This document shows positions 43,050-52,063 of a DNA stretch of 64,000 nt, one piece after another. Origin of the DNA: Desulfobacter sp. (GTDB lineage Bacteria; Desulfobacterota; Desulfobacteria; Desulfobacterales; Desulfobacteraceae); contig CP054837.1 of NCBI GenBank assembly GCA_028768525.1, positions 5,328,001 to 5,392,000 of the forward strand, written 5' to 3'. The translations under genes and the position numbers were made by a program. Under the pieces are notes generated by a model. It worked only from the letters and a program-made list of their open reading frames with translations. It was not told where the DNA came from and made no database searches. Each line of letters starts with the position of its first letter. The first letter of the stretch is position 1.

Positions 43050-44934
43050 CAATAAAGAGGGCCTGAAAGGAGCCGATGCGTCCCAAAAGGCCCAATCCCT
43101 GGAAAAAACAGGGGGCCGGGAGAAAGTCGGGGTATATATCTGCCACTGCGGCGGAAACATTTCGGATCATGTGGATGTGGCGCAGGTCGCAGAGAATGTG
43201 AAGTCCCTGCCCGGCGTTGAGCAGGTCCACACCAATTCCTTTATGTGTTCGGATCCGGGCCAGGAACTCATCCAGAAAGATATCGAAAGCGGTAAAATCA
43301 ACCGGGTGGTGGTGGCGTCCTGTGCCCCCAGCCTCCACGAAACCACTTTCAGGGGCGCCATTAAGCGGTCCGGCATGAACCCTTACCTGTATGAACATGC
43401 CAATATCCGCGAACAGGTCTCCTGGGTACACCACGGGGAACCGGCCACCGCCAAGGCCACCAAGCTCATTGAAGCGGCCATTGCCAAGGCAAAAAAATTA
43501 GAGGCACTGGATCCCATCCGGGTGGATGCGAAGCGCCATGTCACGGTGGTGGGCGGGGGGATGGCCGGCATGCGGGCCGCCCTGGACCTTGTCCGCCAGG
43601 GGTTCGAGGTGTCTATTATCGAAAAAACCGTATTCCTGGGCGGCAATGCCGCCGGGCTGGACAGGCTGTCTCCCCATGACCAGGATGCAGGAGCGCTGAT
43701 CCGGGAACTCCATGCCAACCTGATGCGCCAGGATGGGGTGAGCATACACACCTGTGCTGAAATTTCTTCATTTTCCGGTTTTGTGGGCAATTTCGAGCTC
43801 TCCGTCTCCCAGGTCCCCTTTGATGTGACCCGGGCATGGCAGCCGGGAAGCTATGTTGAGAACCGGGGCATCTATGTGGGAAATACCTGGACGGCAAATG
43901 AACCCTGCCAACTGAAAACCGGTGCCGTGGTCATGGCCACCGGTTTTAAATCCCACATACCGGCAAAGGGCACCTTTGGATTCGGCGATATGGACCGGGT
44001 CGTCACCCTGGCGGATTTCATACGTGCATTCAAAGAGGCCAAAATCAAAGACGGCCTTTTCCATCTGGACCACCGCCCCGTCCGCCGTGTGGCTTTTATC
44101 CACTGCGTGGGCAGCCGGCAGATTCCCGGGATCCATGAGCCCGATGAGAACGGTAATTTAAATGAGTATTGTTCCAGAACCTGCTGCAGCGCCACCCTCC
44201 AGGCGGCCCTTAAACTCAAAAAAGAATGCCCCGGCACGGATGTGTTTGACTTTTACAGGGACATCCGCACCTATGGCCGGTTCCAGGAAGACATTTATGA
44301 TGAGGCCGCTTCGTCCGGGATCCTGTTCATGCGGTATGAACCCGATGCCCAGCCCGTGGTCGCCCATACCCCGGACAATGAATTCCCCGTAAGCGTCAGT
44401 GTGAAGGACGTATTGACCTTTAATGAAGAGGTCGAGGCGGAGGTGGATCTGGTGGTGCTGGCAACGGCCATGGAACCCAACAATATCTCATCCCTGGTGG
44501 AAATGATGAAGCTTCCCGTGGGCGCCGACCGTTTCTTACAGGAGGTTCATCCCAAACTGCGGCCGGTGGAAGTGGCCAATACCGGGATTCTTCTGGCCGG
44601 GACCTGCCAGGCCCCCATGGATATCACGGAAACCTGTGCCGCCGCCCAGGCCGCCTGTGTGAAAACCTCTGCGCTTTTAGGGAAAGGATTTGTGGAGCTG
44701 GATCCCTTTGTGGCCCAGGTGGATACCGGCAGATGCAAGGGGCACGGGGCGTGCAGAGAGGCCTGTCCTGTGGACGATGCCATTGAACTCCATGATGGCA
44801 AGGCCCGGGTCAACCCGGCCCTGTGCACGGGCTGCGGCATCTGCACGGCGGTCTGCCCGGAGAACGCCATTGATGTCAACGGCTGGTCCCTGTCCCAATA
44901 CGAAAAAATGGTTGATGCCATCCTGGCAGCCTGA
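43039..44934 (+). CDS. HdrA/QmoB-like FAD and Fe-S protein
   Basis: From ATG 43039 the protein has 631 residues. An HdrA-type N-terminal domain with C-H-C-G-G-N (Cys35, 37) and further cysteines at 70 and 95 precedes an FAD site V-G-G-G-M-A-G-M-R (171-179) and the usual HdrA middle region (C-V-G-S-R, Y-C-S-R-T-C-C). At the C-terminus are two [4Fe-4S] motifs (C-K-G-H-G-A-C-R-E-A-C-P and C-T-G-C-G-I-C-T-A-V-C-P). QmoB is similar but ends in an MvhD domain, here encoded at 41282. A TTG six bases upstream is an alternative start. Confidence 0.88.
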   Translation: MPINNKEGLKGADASQKAQSLEKTGGREKVGVYICHCGGNISDHVDVAQVAENVKSLPGVEQVHTNSFMCSDPGQELIQKDIESGKINRVVVASCAPSLHETTFRGAIKRSGMNPYLYEHANIREQVSWVHHGEPATAKATKLIEAAIAKAKKLEALDPIRVDAKRHVTVVGGGMAGMRAALDLVRQGFEVSIIEKTVFLGGNAAGLDRLSPHDQDAGALIRELHANLMRQDGVSIHTCAEISSFSGFVGNFELSVSQVPFDVTRAWQPGSYVENRGIYVGNTWTANEPCQLKTGAVVMATGFKSHIPAKGTFGFGDMDRVVTLADFIRAFKEAKIKDGLFHLDHRPVRRVAFIHCVGSRQIPGIHEPDENGNLNEYCSRTCCSATLQAALKLKKECPGTDVFDFYRDIRTYGRFQEDIYDEAASSGILFMRYEPDAQPVVAHTPDNEFPVSVSVKDVLTFNEEVEAEVDLVVLATAMEPNNISSLVEMMKLPVGADRFLQEVHPKLRPVEVANTGILLAGTCQAPMDITETCAAAQAACVKTSALLGKGFVELDPFVAQVDTGRCKGHGACREACPVDDAIELHDGKARVNPALCTGCGICTAVCPENAIDVNGWSLSQYEKMVDAILAA

Positions 44935-44945
44935 GGAGGTTTGCG

Positions 44946-45224
44946 ATGAAAAGCAAAAAGGAAAGATTAAAAGCGCTTCGTGAGGAGCGGGCCGGGGCCA
45001 TTTCCCAGGCCCGGGAGCGGATGAAAGCCGACAATAAGCTCATGAAGGCGATCAAAACCCAAATAAAGGAGAGCGCCATGACTGTGCCGCAGATCGCCCA
45101 GGCCATTGGCGAACCCCCTTCAAAAGTATTGGTGTACCTGTCGGGCCTGAAGAAATTCGGCATGGCCGTTGAAGCGGGAAAAGAGGGTGACTACTACACC
45201 TACCAGGGCGCGCCGACCCCCTAG
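44946..45224 (+). CDS. Small winged-helix-like protein in the Hdr operon
   Basis: The 92-residue basic protein has an N-terminal charged helix (K-K-E-R-L-K-A-L-R-E-E-R) followed by a helix-turn-helix pattern (M-T-V-P-Q-I-A-Q-A-I-G-E-P-P-S-K-V-L-V-Y-L) and a wing (Y-Y-T-Y-Q). It looks like a minimal winged helix. Eleven bases separate it from the upstream gene and 27 from the QmoC-like gene, and AGGAGG is its ribosome site. It may be a regulator or a structural accessory of the complex; I cannot choose between these. Confidence 0.65.
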   Translation: MKSKKERLKALREERAGAISQARERMKADNKLMKAIKTQIKESAMTVPQIAQAIGEPPSKVLVYLSGLKKFGMAVEAGKEGDYYTYQGAPTP

Positions 45225-45251
45225 ATAAAATCAGATAAAAGAGAGATACCC

Positions 45252-46430
45252 ATGACGTCCAAAATAAACCCCGATATAATGAAACTGATGGGGAAATACG
45301 GCGCCCAGAGTGCCACGGCCTGCTTTAACTGCGGCAATTGCACGGCGGTCTGCTCCCTGTCAACCGAAAACACCCCCTTCCCCAGAAAGGTTATCCGTTA
45401 CCTGCAACTGGGGCTCACCGATAAACTGGCCGCAAGCCCTGAACCCTGGCTCTGCTACTATTGCGGAGATTGTTCAGCTACCTGTCCGAGGGATGCGGAT
45501 CCGGGCGAAGTGATGATGGGACTGCGGCGCTATCTGACCTCCATCTACGACTGGACAGGCATATCAAAGCGCTTCTATACCTCCAAGGTCTTTGAGGTCG
45601 CCTCCATCCTGGTAGTGGCCCTGGCCGTGGGACTGGGATTTTATTTTTTCCACGGTCCCATGCTCACGGACCGGGTGGCTCTGAACGTATTTGCCCCCAA
45701 TACCACCATTGAGATCCTTGATTTGATCATGCTGGCGGTTCTCTCCTTTTTCCTGCTGTCCAACGCCTTCCGGCTGGCAAGGGGAGTGATGGGCAACCCC
45801 CGGCAGTACATGGTCAGCCTTAAGGATGATGCCAACCCGGCCGTCCTGATTTTTGGGGTGCCATTGAAAACCTATATGGCCGAAATGAAAGAGTTTATCA
45901 TTCATTTTTTTACCCAGAAACGGTTTAATTCCTGCGAAGGCGACGACGACCCCGAGAGCGGCCGTCAGAAGAAGATTCTCTGGATTAACCACCTGCTGAT
46001 CATGAGCGGCTATTCCATCATCTTCCTCATGGTGGTTGGGGGGATCCGCTGGTTCCAGAGGGATGAGATCCTTTCCATCTTCAACCCCATCCGATTTCTG
46101 GGATATTATGCCACCTTTGCCATCCTTTACGGCACCACCTATGCCATGATCGGCCGGTTGAAAAAGACGGCAAGGCCTTACAGCAAGACCCATTCCACTG
46201 ACTGGGCCTTTTTGATTCTCCTGTGGCTGACCACCTTTTCCGGCATCCTGATCCATTTTACCCGGCTGCTGGAAATGCCGTTAACCACCTATTACCTTTA
46301 CGTCATCCATCTGATGATCGCCGTACCCATGCTGGTCATCGAAGTCCCCTTTGCCAAATGGACCCACCAGCTTTACCGCCCCCTTGTCCTCTTTTTGATG
46401 AAGGTCAGGCATAGGGCGTTAGCCGGATAA
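45252..46430 (+). CDS. QmoC/HdrCE-like membrane Fe-S cytochrome b subunit
   Basis: The 392 residues fuse an HdrC ferredoxin domain to an HdrE-like cytochrome b membrane domain. The first has two C-x2-C-x2-C-x3-C sites: Cys24, 27, 30, 34 and Cys68, 71, 74, 78. The second has about six helices from residue 115 on, with candidate haem-ligand histidines in N-H-L-L-I-M-S-G and L-I-H-F-T-R. This is the exact layout of QmoC, which exchanges electrons with menaquinone in the membrane. Length is as expected for the family. Confidence 0.88.
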   Translation: MTSKINPDIMKLMGKYGAQSATACFNCGNCTAVCSLSTENTPFPRKVIRYLQLGLTDKLAASPEPWLCYYCGDCSATCPRDADPGEVMMGLRRYLTSIYDWTGISKRFYTSKVFEVASILVVALAVGLGFYFFHGPMLTDRVALNVFAPNTTIEILDLIMLAVLSFFLLSNAFRLARGVMGNPRQYMVSLKDDANPAVLIFGVPLKTYMAEMKEFIIHFFTQKRFNSCEGDDDPESGRQKKILWINHLLIMSGYSIIFLMVVGGIRWFQRDEILSIFNPIRFLGYYATFAILYGTTYAMIGRLKKTARPYSKTHSTDWAFLILLWLTTFSGILIHFTRLLEMPLTTYYLYVIHLMIAVPMLVIEVPFAKWTHQLYRPLVLFLMKVRHRALAG

Positions 46431-46466
46431 TCGTGTAACTCCCAATATACTAAAAGGAATTTAAAA

Positions 46467-46844
46467 ATGACCGAAGTAAAACAGGAAAAAATCATGTACT
46501 TTGCCACCTGCGGCGGTGAGGACCCGGAAAAAGCAGCCATGCCCTTTGTCATGGCCAGCGCGGCCCTGGCCATGGATATTCAAGCCATTGTGGTGCTCCA
46601 GGGCAACGGGGTTTATCTGGCCCAGAAACAATACCGGAAAAACATGCTGCCCAGCGGCGGGTTCCCCAACATAGAAAAGCTGGTAACCGATTTCCTGGAA
46701 CTGGGCGGGGAACTGCTGGTCTGCATGCCCTGCATCAAGGAGCGGAACATCGGAGAGGATGAACTGCCCGAGGGGGCGAAAGTAACGGCTGCCGGTCAAC
46801 TCAACATTGCAGCCATTGAGGCAGACGCCATATTCGTCTATTAA
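46467..46844 (+). CDS. DsrE/DsrF-like sulfur-relay protein
   Basis: The 125-residue DsrE-fold protein has Y-F-A-T-C-G-G-E-D-P-E-K-A at the start (Cys15), a central A-L-A-M-D-I-Q-A-I-V-V-L-Q-G-N-G-V segment, and a C-M-P-C-I-K-E-R motif (Cys86, Cys89). DsrE proteins bind persulfides and pass sulfur to TusA. Its presence in one operon with tusA and an Hdr/Qmo-like complex supports a sulfane-sulfur relay. Ribosome site AAAGGAA. Confidence 0.82.
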   Translation: MTEVKQEKIMYFATCGGEDPEKAAMPFVMASAALAMDIQAIVVLQGNGVYLAQKQYRKNMLPSGGFPNIEKLVTDFLELGGELLVCMPCIKERNIGEDELPEGAKVTAAGQLNIAAIEADAIFVY

Positions 46845-46873
46845 TGCAACCCCTTTATGTTATGAGGTGTTAA

Positions 46874-47593
46874 ATGGATACGCATACCATTACCCATCTG
46901 CCCAACCGGGTGTCGGACCTGGTCAATCTCAAGAAACTGGGGGGCGATCTCACCATTGATCCGACCTTTGAAATCGTTCCTGTAAATTTTGCCCAGGGAG
47001 ATTGTTCCTACCAGGCATATATATTCCTGTGCCGGTTTGAAGGGCTGGCGGATCAAAAGCCTTTCAGCTTCAGGAAATGCTATGCAAAGGGGTGCCCCCA
47101 CAACCTGTGTCCCCATGTGGCCCAGGCCGTTATGATCGCCAACCGGTACCTGAAAAGGGATTATAAAAAACTCGAAGCGGTCGGTGTTCCCCTCCAGGAG
47201 AAGTTTTTCAGCCTGGAAGAAATGGTTGCCGGCTATGACACTGCCTTTGAGCAGGCATCCGATGAGGTGACCGGCGGGATTCTGACCATCCATGATTATA
47301 TCAACATGGCAAAGGAGGGGACCGCTATCAGGGTTGAGACCCGCGTGGAAATCATTCCCGGCGTTGAACATTTTGCCGGCCGGAAAAATGAGCAGAGCTT
47401 TCTCATGGTGGATTTCGACATCACCGCTTTTGGCAACAAATTCAGGTTTCAGCGCTGTGTGGCCTGTTACGGCAGCCGAAAGGAAGATGAGGAAAAACCT
47501 TTTGCCGTGGCGACGGGCAATGAACGGCTGAAGCTTTTGTATGCCGAGTTTGATGCTGCCGGTATCGATTATAATCTTTGTTTTTTTACCTAG
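46874..47593 (+). CDS. Conserved-looking Cys-rich protein of unknown function
   Basis: I do not recognise this 239-residue protein. It has no signal peptide or membrane helix. Cysteines cluster at 44, 53, 69, 74 and 79 (R-K-C-Y-A-K-G-C-P-H-N-L-C-P-H-V), with two more in R-C-V-A-C-Y-G (195, 198) and one at 236. The C-x4-C-x4-C arrangement with neighbouring His is suitable for a metal or Fe-S site. It is the last gene of the tusA-Hdr/Qmo-like operon, 29 bases after dsrE, with GAGGTG as ribosome site and a strong terminator behind it. A role as an extra subunit or sulfur-carrier maturation factor is a guess. Confidence 0.6.
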   Translation: MDTHTITHLPNRVSDLVNLKKLGGDLTIDPTFEIVPVNFAQGDCSYQAYIFLCRFEGLADQKPFSFRKCYAKGCPHNLCPHVAQAVMIANRYLKRDYKKLEAVGVPLQEKFFSLEEMVAGYDTAFEQASDEVTGGILTIHDYINMAKEGTAIRVETRVEIIPGVEHFAGRKNEQSFLMVDFDITAFGNKFRFQRCVACYGSRKEDEEKPFAVATGNERLKLLYAEFDAAGIDYNLCFFT

Positions 47594-47652
47594 AAGATTA
47601 TCGTGCCAGATATCCTTGCCTACACTGAAGCACCCATTTGCGCCTATACCCT

Positions 47653-47695
47653 AAAAGGGCCGGCCATACCCGGAAGGGATGGCCGGCCCTTTTTT
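47653..47695. terminator. Bidirectional terminator between the Hdr/Qmo operon and the chemoreceptor gene
   Basis: 14-bp stem AAAAGGGCCGGCCA/TGGCCGGCCCTTTT with T runs on both sides, between convergent genes. Confidence 0.88.
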
Positions 47696-47728
47696 CCCAT
47701 GGCGCTTAAGCCATGCGGCACCCTGGGG

Positions 47729-49903
47729 TTATTCGATGTTTTTGTCTTTGGCCACCTTAAATACGCTGATCATATCCCTTAGTGTTGATGCCAGGTCCGA
47801 CAGCTCCCTGGCGGATTGATTCATCCGGGCGCTTTGGCCGAGCATATCACCAGCCACGGCATTTACATCTGCGATATCCTGGGCGATCTCAGAGGAAACC
47901 TGGGAGCTTTGCGCCACATTTGTATTCACCTCGTCGATGCCGGTGGAGGCCTGGGTTATATTTTCAGATACTTCCGTGGCAATGGTCGATTGCTCTTCGA
48001 CGGCTGCGGCAATGGCCGTGACAATTTCATTCACTTCGGAAATAACCCCTGATATTTTTTCGACATCTTTCACCGTGTCACCGGTGGAATTCTGTATCCC
48101 GTCAATTTTTCCTTTGATGTCATTGGTCGCATTGGCAGTCTGGGCGGCAAGGTCTTTGATTTCGCTTGCCACAACGGCAAACCCCTTTCCCGCCTCCCCG
48201 GCCCTTGCCGCTTCAATGGTGGCGTTGAGGGCCAGCAGATTCGTCTGTTCCGCAATGTCCCTGATGACATCCGTCACCTTTGAGATATCCCTTGCGGCAT
48301 CGCCTAGAAGGCCGACCCGGGCAGAGGCCTCATCGGCCTGTTCTTCAGCCTTTCCGGAGACATCCCTTGCTTTCTGGCAATTGTCGGCCACTTCACCCAA
48401 CGTATTCTGCATCTGGCTTGCAGAGTCGGTTACCATGCCGATATTGGTGGCGGCCTGCTCGCTTGCAGCGGCCACAGAGGTCATGTTGGTACTCATCTCC
48501 TCGGCAGCAGCGGCGACGGAGGTTGCCTTTCCCGATAATCCGTCAGCGCCTTCGGACATCTGCGCCGACATGGTGAGCACCTCTGAGGAGGCTGCCGTCA
48601 CGGTCTGTGCATTTGCCCCAATATCCACAATAATATTGTGGAGCCGCTCAATAAAGGCATTGAACCATTTTGAGAGGCTGCCGACCTCATCCTTGGACAC
48701 CACGTCCAGCCGTTTGGTCAGATCCCCTTCACCCTCTGCAATATCCTTGAGCATCAGGCTGGTATTCATTAAAGGAAGGGAAATTTTTCTTGCCACCACA
48801 AGGGTGATGACGATGAATACGGCGACGACGATAAGAATGATGCCAAGTTGCATGAGGATACTTGACCTGACCTGCTTTCTCAGGGCCTCTTCCTTGGCGG
48901 CAAGGCTTTTTTGGATATCGTCCACATAGACGCCGGTGCCCACAATCCAGCCCAGGGGCTTGAATAGTTTCACATAGGATATTTTGGGAATGGGGTCTTT
49001 TTCACCGGGTTTGGGCCAAAGGTATTCCACATATCCCTCTCCCTCTTTTTTACATATATTGACCATTTCAGTGAACAGGTGTTTCCCTTTGGGGTCGGTT
49101 ATCCCGGCAAGATCCTTTCCCTCCATTTCGGGGGTAATGGGGTGCATCACCATTTTGGCATTCATATCATGGATCCAGAAATACTCTTTTCCGCCCTCAC
49201 CGTAGCGCATGGTTTTGATGGTCTCTTTGGATCTTTTTTCAAGCCCTTTTTCCGCCACTTTCAGGGGGATGGCGGCCCCCACCGCCCATTCCCAGGGATC
49301 AAATACCTTGGCATAGCCAATGCGGGGAGATTCTTTTTTGGTGTCCGGCTCCATCCACATATAATCGAAAAACGCCTCTTTATCCTTTTTCCCCACCTCC
49401 AGAAGGTCCGGGAATATGGGGTTCCCCTTGACATCCTTGAGCTTGGAAATATCTTTGCCCACCCATTCGGGATATTGGGGATTGGCAATCATGGTCAGGT
49501 CAAGCCCGGTGATCCAGAAATAATTGGTCTGATCAAACCTGAGGCCGGAAATCACCTCAATGGCCATCTGCCTTTTATCTTCATCTGTCAGCTCTGCTTT
49601 TTCATAGATTTTCTGGAGGGTGCCGAAGGCCAGGCCCACAACATTTTTCAGTTCCGCCTGTACGGATTGTGTCAGCTTTTCAATATCGCTGGCCTCCCTG
49701 TAAGCGGTATCGATGACCGTATAGGCATTGCCGAGAATGACTTTAAGGGTCTCCTTCCTATGGGTGAACAATGTCGCTTCTGTGGATTTTAGTTCTGTTT
49801 TGGCCTGCTGGATGGTGGCATTGATGGAGATGGAAATTGAAACGGTACCCATTGCCAGTACAATACCGGATACCAATAGGATTAATTTGGTTCTGATGCG
49901 CAT
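47729..49903 (-). CDS. Methyl-accepting chemotaxis protein with double Cache_2-type sensor
   Basis: ATG 49903 follows GGGGGAA. The 724-residue product has a membrane helix (about 6-28) and two successive Cache_2-type modules. The first holds Y-F-W-I-T-G-L-D-L and G-K-D-I-S-K-L-K-D; the second Y-F-W-I-H-D-M-N-A and E-G-K-D-L-A-G-I-T-D. Both end in a G-A/T-x-Y/P-x-like strand. A second helix near 350-375 leads to HAMP and a long methyl-accepting coiled coil with the hairpin tip I-A-E-Q-T-N-L-L-A-L-N-A-T-I-E-A-A-R. Such receptors usually sense small organic acids. No che genes lie in the window. Confidence 0.92.
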   Translation of the reverse strand: MRIRTKLILLVSGIVLAMGTVSISISINATIQQAKTELKSTEATLFTHRKETLKVILGNAYTVIDTAYREASDIEKLTQSVQAELKNVVGLAFGTLQKIYEKAELTDEDKRQMAIEVISGLRFDQTNYFWITGLDLTMIANPQYPEWVGKDISKLKDVKGNPIFPDLLEVGKKDKEAFFDYMWMEPDTKKESPRIGYAKVFDPWEWAVGAAIPLKVAEKGLEKRSKETIKTMRYGEGGKEYFWIHDMNAKMVMHPITPEMEGKDLAGITDPKGKHLFTEMVNICKKEGEGYVEYLWPKPGEKDPIPKISYVKLFKPLGWIVGTGVYVDDIQKSLAAKEEALRKQVRSSILMQLGIILIVVAVFIVITLVVARKISLPLMNTSLMLKDIAEGEGDLTKRLDVVSKDEVGSLSKWFNAFIERLHNIIVDIGANAQTVTAASSEVLTMSAQMSEGADGLSGKATSVAAAAEEMSTNMTSVAAASEQAATNIGMVTDSASQMQNTLGEVADNCQKARDVSGKAEEQADEASARVGLLGDAARDISKVTDVIRDIAEQTNLLALNATIEAARAGEAGKGFAVVASEIKDLAAQTANATNDIKGKIDGIQNSTGDTVKDVEKISGVISEVNEIVTAIAAAVEEQSTIATEVSENITQASTGIDEVNTNVAQSSQVSSEIAQDIADVNAVAGDMLGQSARMNQSARELSDLASTLRDMISVFKVAKDKNIE

Positions 49904-50482
49904 AATATTCCCCCTTTTTCCATGCATTACAGGTTTAGCGGTCCAGGCGGAATACGTATCGATTACATAGGGGGAGGGCGGTTCAACCGGTATCTGTCAC
50001 TTTCCATATCAATGCCGCTGGGAATGGGGATCATATTCCGCGGTTTTTGAGCTTAAAGATGACTCGGGTCGCTGAGTCGAGGATAATTTTAGCAATTTCA
50101 TCCCCAGGATTCAAGTCTGTCCTCCCAAAACAGGGTTAACGCATTTAAGAATCGGAACAAAAGAAATGGGAAAGGTATTGCCTTGGAAACCTTATAATTT
50201 GGTTTCGGTTTATCTTGGTGATTAGGCCGTGGTGCGGGGGAACAATGGAGTGGTGAATGAACTGCCGGCTGCCAGGACGGCGAAGACGGCTGTTCATTCA
50301 CTGCATTCCCGGGCAGGACGACCGGGAATGCTGAAACGGAATCGTTCCCCCGTGCCGCGGCCGGGTTCTGCCCGTTTAGTAAAATAAAAAGCGGTTCAAT
50401 TGGTCCTTCCTGTTTCTATCGGGTCTGATCGCGTAAGCTCTGCCTCCCCAAACGCTAGGGCTGATATGAGTCATGGCCGGGA
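49904..50482. other. Intergenic region with a highly structured element
   Basis: There is no credible gene in 580 bases. A TATAAT at 50193-50198 stands 26 bases before a multi-stem structure at 50225-50362, listed separately. Confidence 0.5.
50225..50362 (+). ncRNA. Candidate structured RNA: long closing stem with two inner hairpins
   Basis: A 19-bp outer stem joins 50225-50243 to 50344-50362. Every position pairs if transcribed from the plus strand, including three G-U pairs that would be A-C mismatches on the minus strand. Inside are a hairpin with a 10-bp perfect arm (50253-50262 with 50292-50301, plus GCCG/CGGC further in) and a second one with a 10-bp perfect stem (50303-50312 with 50322-50331). 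Both apical regions contain CAGGACG. I know no family with this form; a small RNA with GGA-loop (CsrA-type) sites or a mobile palindromic element are the alternatives. Confidence 0.45.
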
Positions 50483-51139
50483 TCAATGGGGGGACAATCC
50501 TTTCAAGCAGTCCGTCAACAGTCCCTTGAACCGGTCCAGGGTAATGGGATAGGCCTGCATGGGAATTCCCATCCAGTCGCAGTATTCAAGGAATTCTTCG
50601 GGTTTCTCCGCCATGTATTGGTCCAGATACCCGATGCCGTCCAGAACGATGGCACCGCCGGTGTGCCGGGGGAAATTTTCATTTGCAGTTCCCTTGTCCC
50701 ATCCCTTGAACACCTGGGTCCGGTATTTGACCCACCCGGGGGTCATGAACCACACCGGTTCGCCACCGGCCATCTCCTGGGTGATGCTGGCCATCTCTTC
50801 GTCGCTGGCCAGCATCCCCATGCAATGGGTGGCCTGCACCCGGGCCACATGAAGTCCCTGCTCCTGGATGATGGTCTGCATCAGGCGGGTGGGATTGTCC
50901 GGATTGACATAGCAGTACTTGCCCCCGTAAACCACAATCACATCCCTGACTTTTTCCCTGGCCTTGCCGATGAATTTGATCAGCTGCCTTTCCAGTTCAG
51001 GAATATCCTGGTGCAGTCCAGGGGTGGTATAAAACAGGTAATCCGTATTTAGGAAGCCGTGCTCCCGGAGATGGTTCAGTTCCAGGCTCATGGTACCGCA
51101 GGATACGATGGCTGTGTTTGCAAAAGACAGGTTTTCCAT
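50483..51139 (-). CDS. DUF1638-family protein
   Basis: The 218 residues carry the DUF1638 pattern: V-S-C-G-T-M-S-L-E-L near the N-terminus, the V-V-Y-G-G-K-Y-C-Y segment, T-H-C-M-G-M-L-A-S, and a W-F-M-T-P-G-W-V-K-Y stretch. No enzymatic role is established for the family. I recall it near corrinoid-dependent methyltransferase genes in anaerobes, which fits the RACo-like gene elsewhere in this window but proves nothing. It is the last gene of a minus-strand unit with a 72-residue protein 25 bases upstream. Ribosome site GAGGTGA. Confidence 0.72.
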   Translation of the reverse strand: MENLSFANTAIVSCGTMSLELNHLREHGFLNTDYLFYTTPGLHQDIPELERQLIKFIGKAREKVRDVIVVYGGKYCYVNPDNPTRLMQTIIQEQGLHVARVQATHCMGMLASDEEMASITQEMAGGEPVWFMTPGWVKYRTQVFKGWDKGTANENFPRHTGGAIVLDGIGYLDQYMAEKPEEFLEYCDWMGIPMQAYPITLDRFKGLLTDCLKGLSPH

Positions 51140-51164
51140 TGATCACCTCGCTAAATTATATGAA

Positions 51165-51383
51165 TTACCGCCAAACAAGGCGTTGGTTTTCTTCGATGAT
51201 ATCCCCGGGTTTGAGAGCCTTATCCGTCCAGATAACCCTTGTATTGCATTCCCATTCATCTTTTCCAAGTCTTTTTTTCCTCTGTTCCAGGGCCCTTTCC
51301 GAATCTTTGCGGCTGGCATGGATTGAAACCACTCTTTTTTGTGGCTTGCCCGCCAGTCTTTGCTGATGAATCAGTGCATACAT
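51165..51383 (-). CDS. Small basic protein of unknown function
   Basis: The 72-residue basic protein starts M-Y-A-L-I-H-Q-Q, is rich in Arg/Lys, and ends with a L-K-P-G-D-I-I-E-E-N-Q-R-L-V-W segment. There is no signal peptide. It is supported by AAAGGGGAA before the ATG, by same-strand position between the universal stress and DUF1638 genes, and by close spacing. I do not recognise a family. Confidence 0.55.
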   Translation of the reverse strand: MYALIHQQRLAGKPQKRVVSIHASRKDSERALEQRKKRLGKDEWECNTRVIWTDKALKPGDIIEENQRLVWR

Positions 51384-51529
51384 TTTTGGTTCCCCTTTAT
51401 TTTTTTGCCGTTACTGATACGATTCTCAAATCCGCGATTTCGTGGGCCGGGCAGGCTGCGGGATTTTAAAACCATCTTTCCTTTTTGCAAAAGCGACCAT
51501 GGGTATGGTCCAGAATATTCAATGGGATT

Positions 51530-51985
51530 CTATCCCACCGCCAGTCCGGGAAGCATTGAGGGCGGAATCACCTGAACGGGGCAGGGGGCCTGCAACAGCA
51601 TTTCTGATACGATGGGGCCAAGGGTTCCCGTGTTTATGCTTTCACCCATGGCAAGGGGGGTATCGGTGGCCGTTCCCATGACAATCAGATCGGCTCCCGC
51701 GTTCCGTGCAAGCTTGGTCATTTCGCCGGCCACATCCCCGTCTGACACGTTGATGGCGTAGTTGTCAAAACCTTTGGCCGCCATCCGGCCCACATAGGCT
51801 TCCGTTGCCTGGACTTCGGCAGCTTTTATGGCCTGGACCGTATCCTCCTGGTTCAGGTTCAGTTTGCCAAGGCCGTAGTAAATCATCAGCCTGGCATCAT
51901 TTTCCTGTGCAAGGGTCAGCGCATGGTTAAATATTTTGCTGCAATAGTCGGTCAGGCAGGTGCCAAAGAGTATTTTTTTATACAT
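51530..51985 (-). CDS. Universal stress protein (UspA family)
   Basis: The 151-residue single USP domain begins Y-K-K-I-L-F-G-T-C-L-T-D. Its ATP-binding pattern is G-T-A-T-D-T-P near 116, then a serine/threonine loop and S-E-M-L-L-Q-A-P-C-P-V. The canonical Gly-x2-Gly is altered (G-T-A-T-D), so nucleotide binding may be weak. AAAGGAGA lies upstream. It follows the DUF4242 gene and is probably under the same sigma-54-like promoter. Confidence 0.85.
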   Translation of the reverse strand: MYKKILFGTCLTDYCSKIFNHALTLAQENDARLMIYYGLGKLNLNQEDTVQAIKAAEVQATEAYVGRMAAKGFDNYAINVSDGDVAGEMTKLARNAGADLIVMGTATDTPLAMGESINTGTLGPIVSEMLLQAPCPVQVIPPSMLPGLAVG

Positions 51986-52063
51986 GACTTTTCTCCTTTG
52001 CTTGAATCAGGTATCAGTGCAGATCAAGTCAGCGGGCCTGGTCTGCACTGTTCATGGGGGCCA

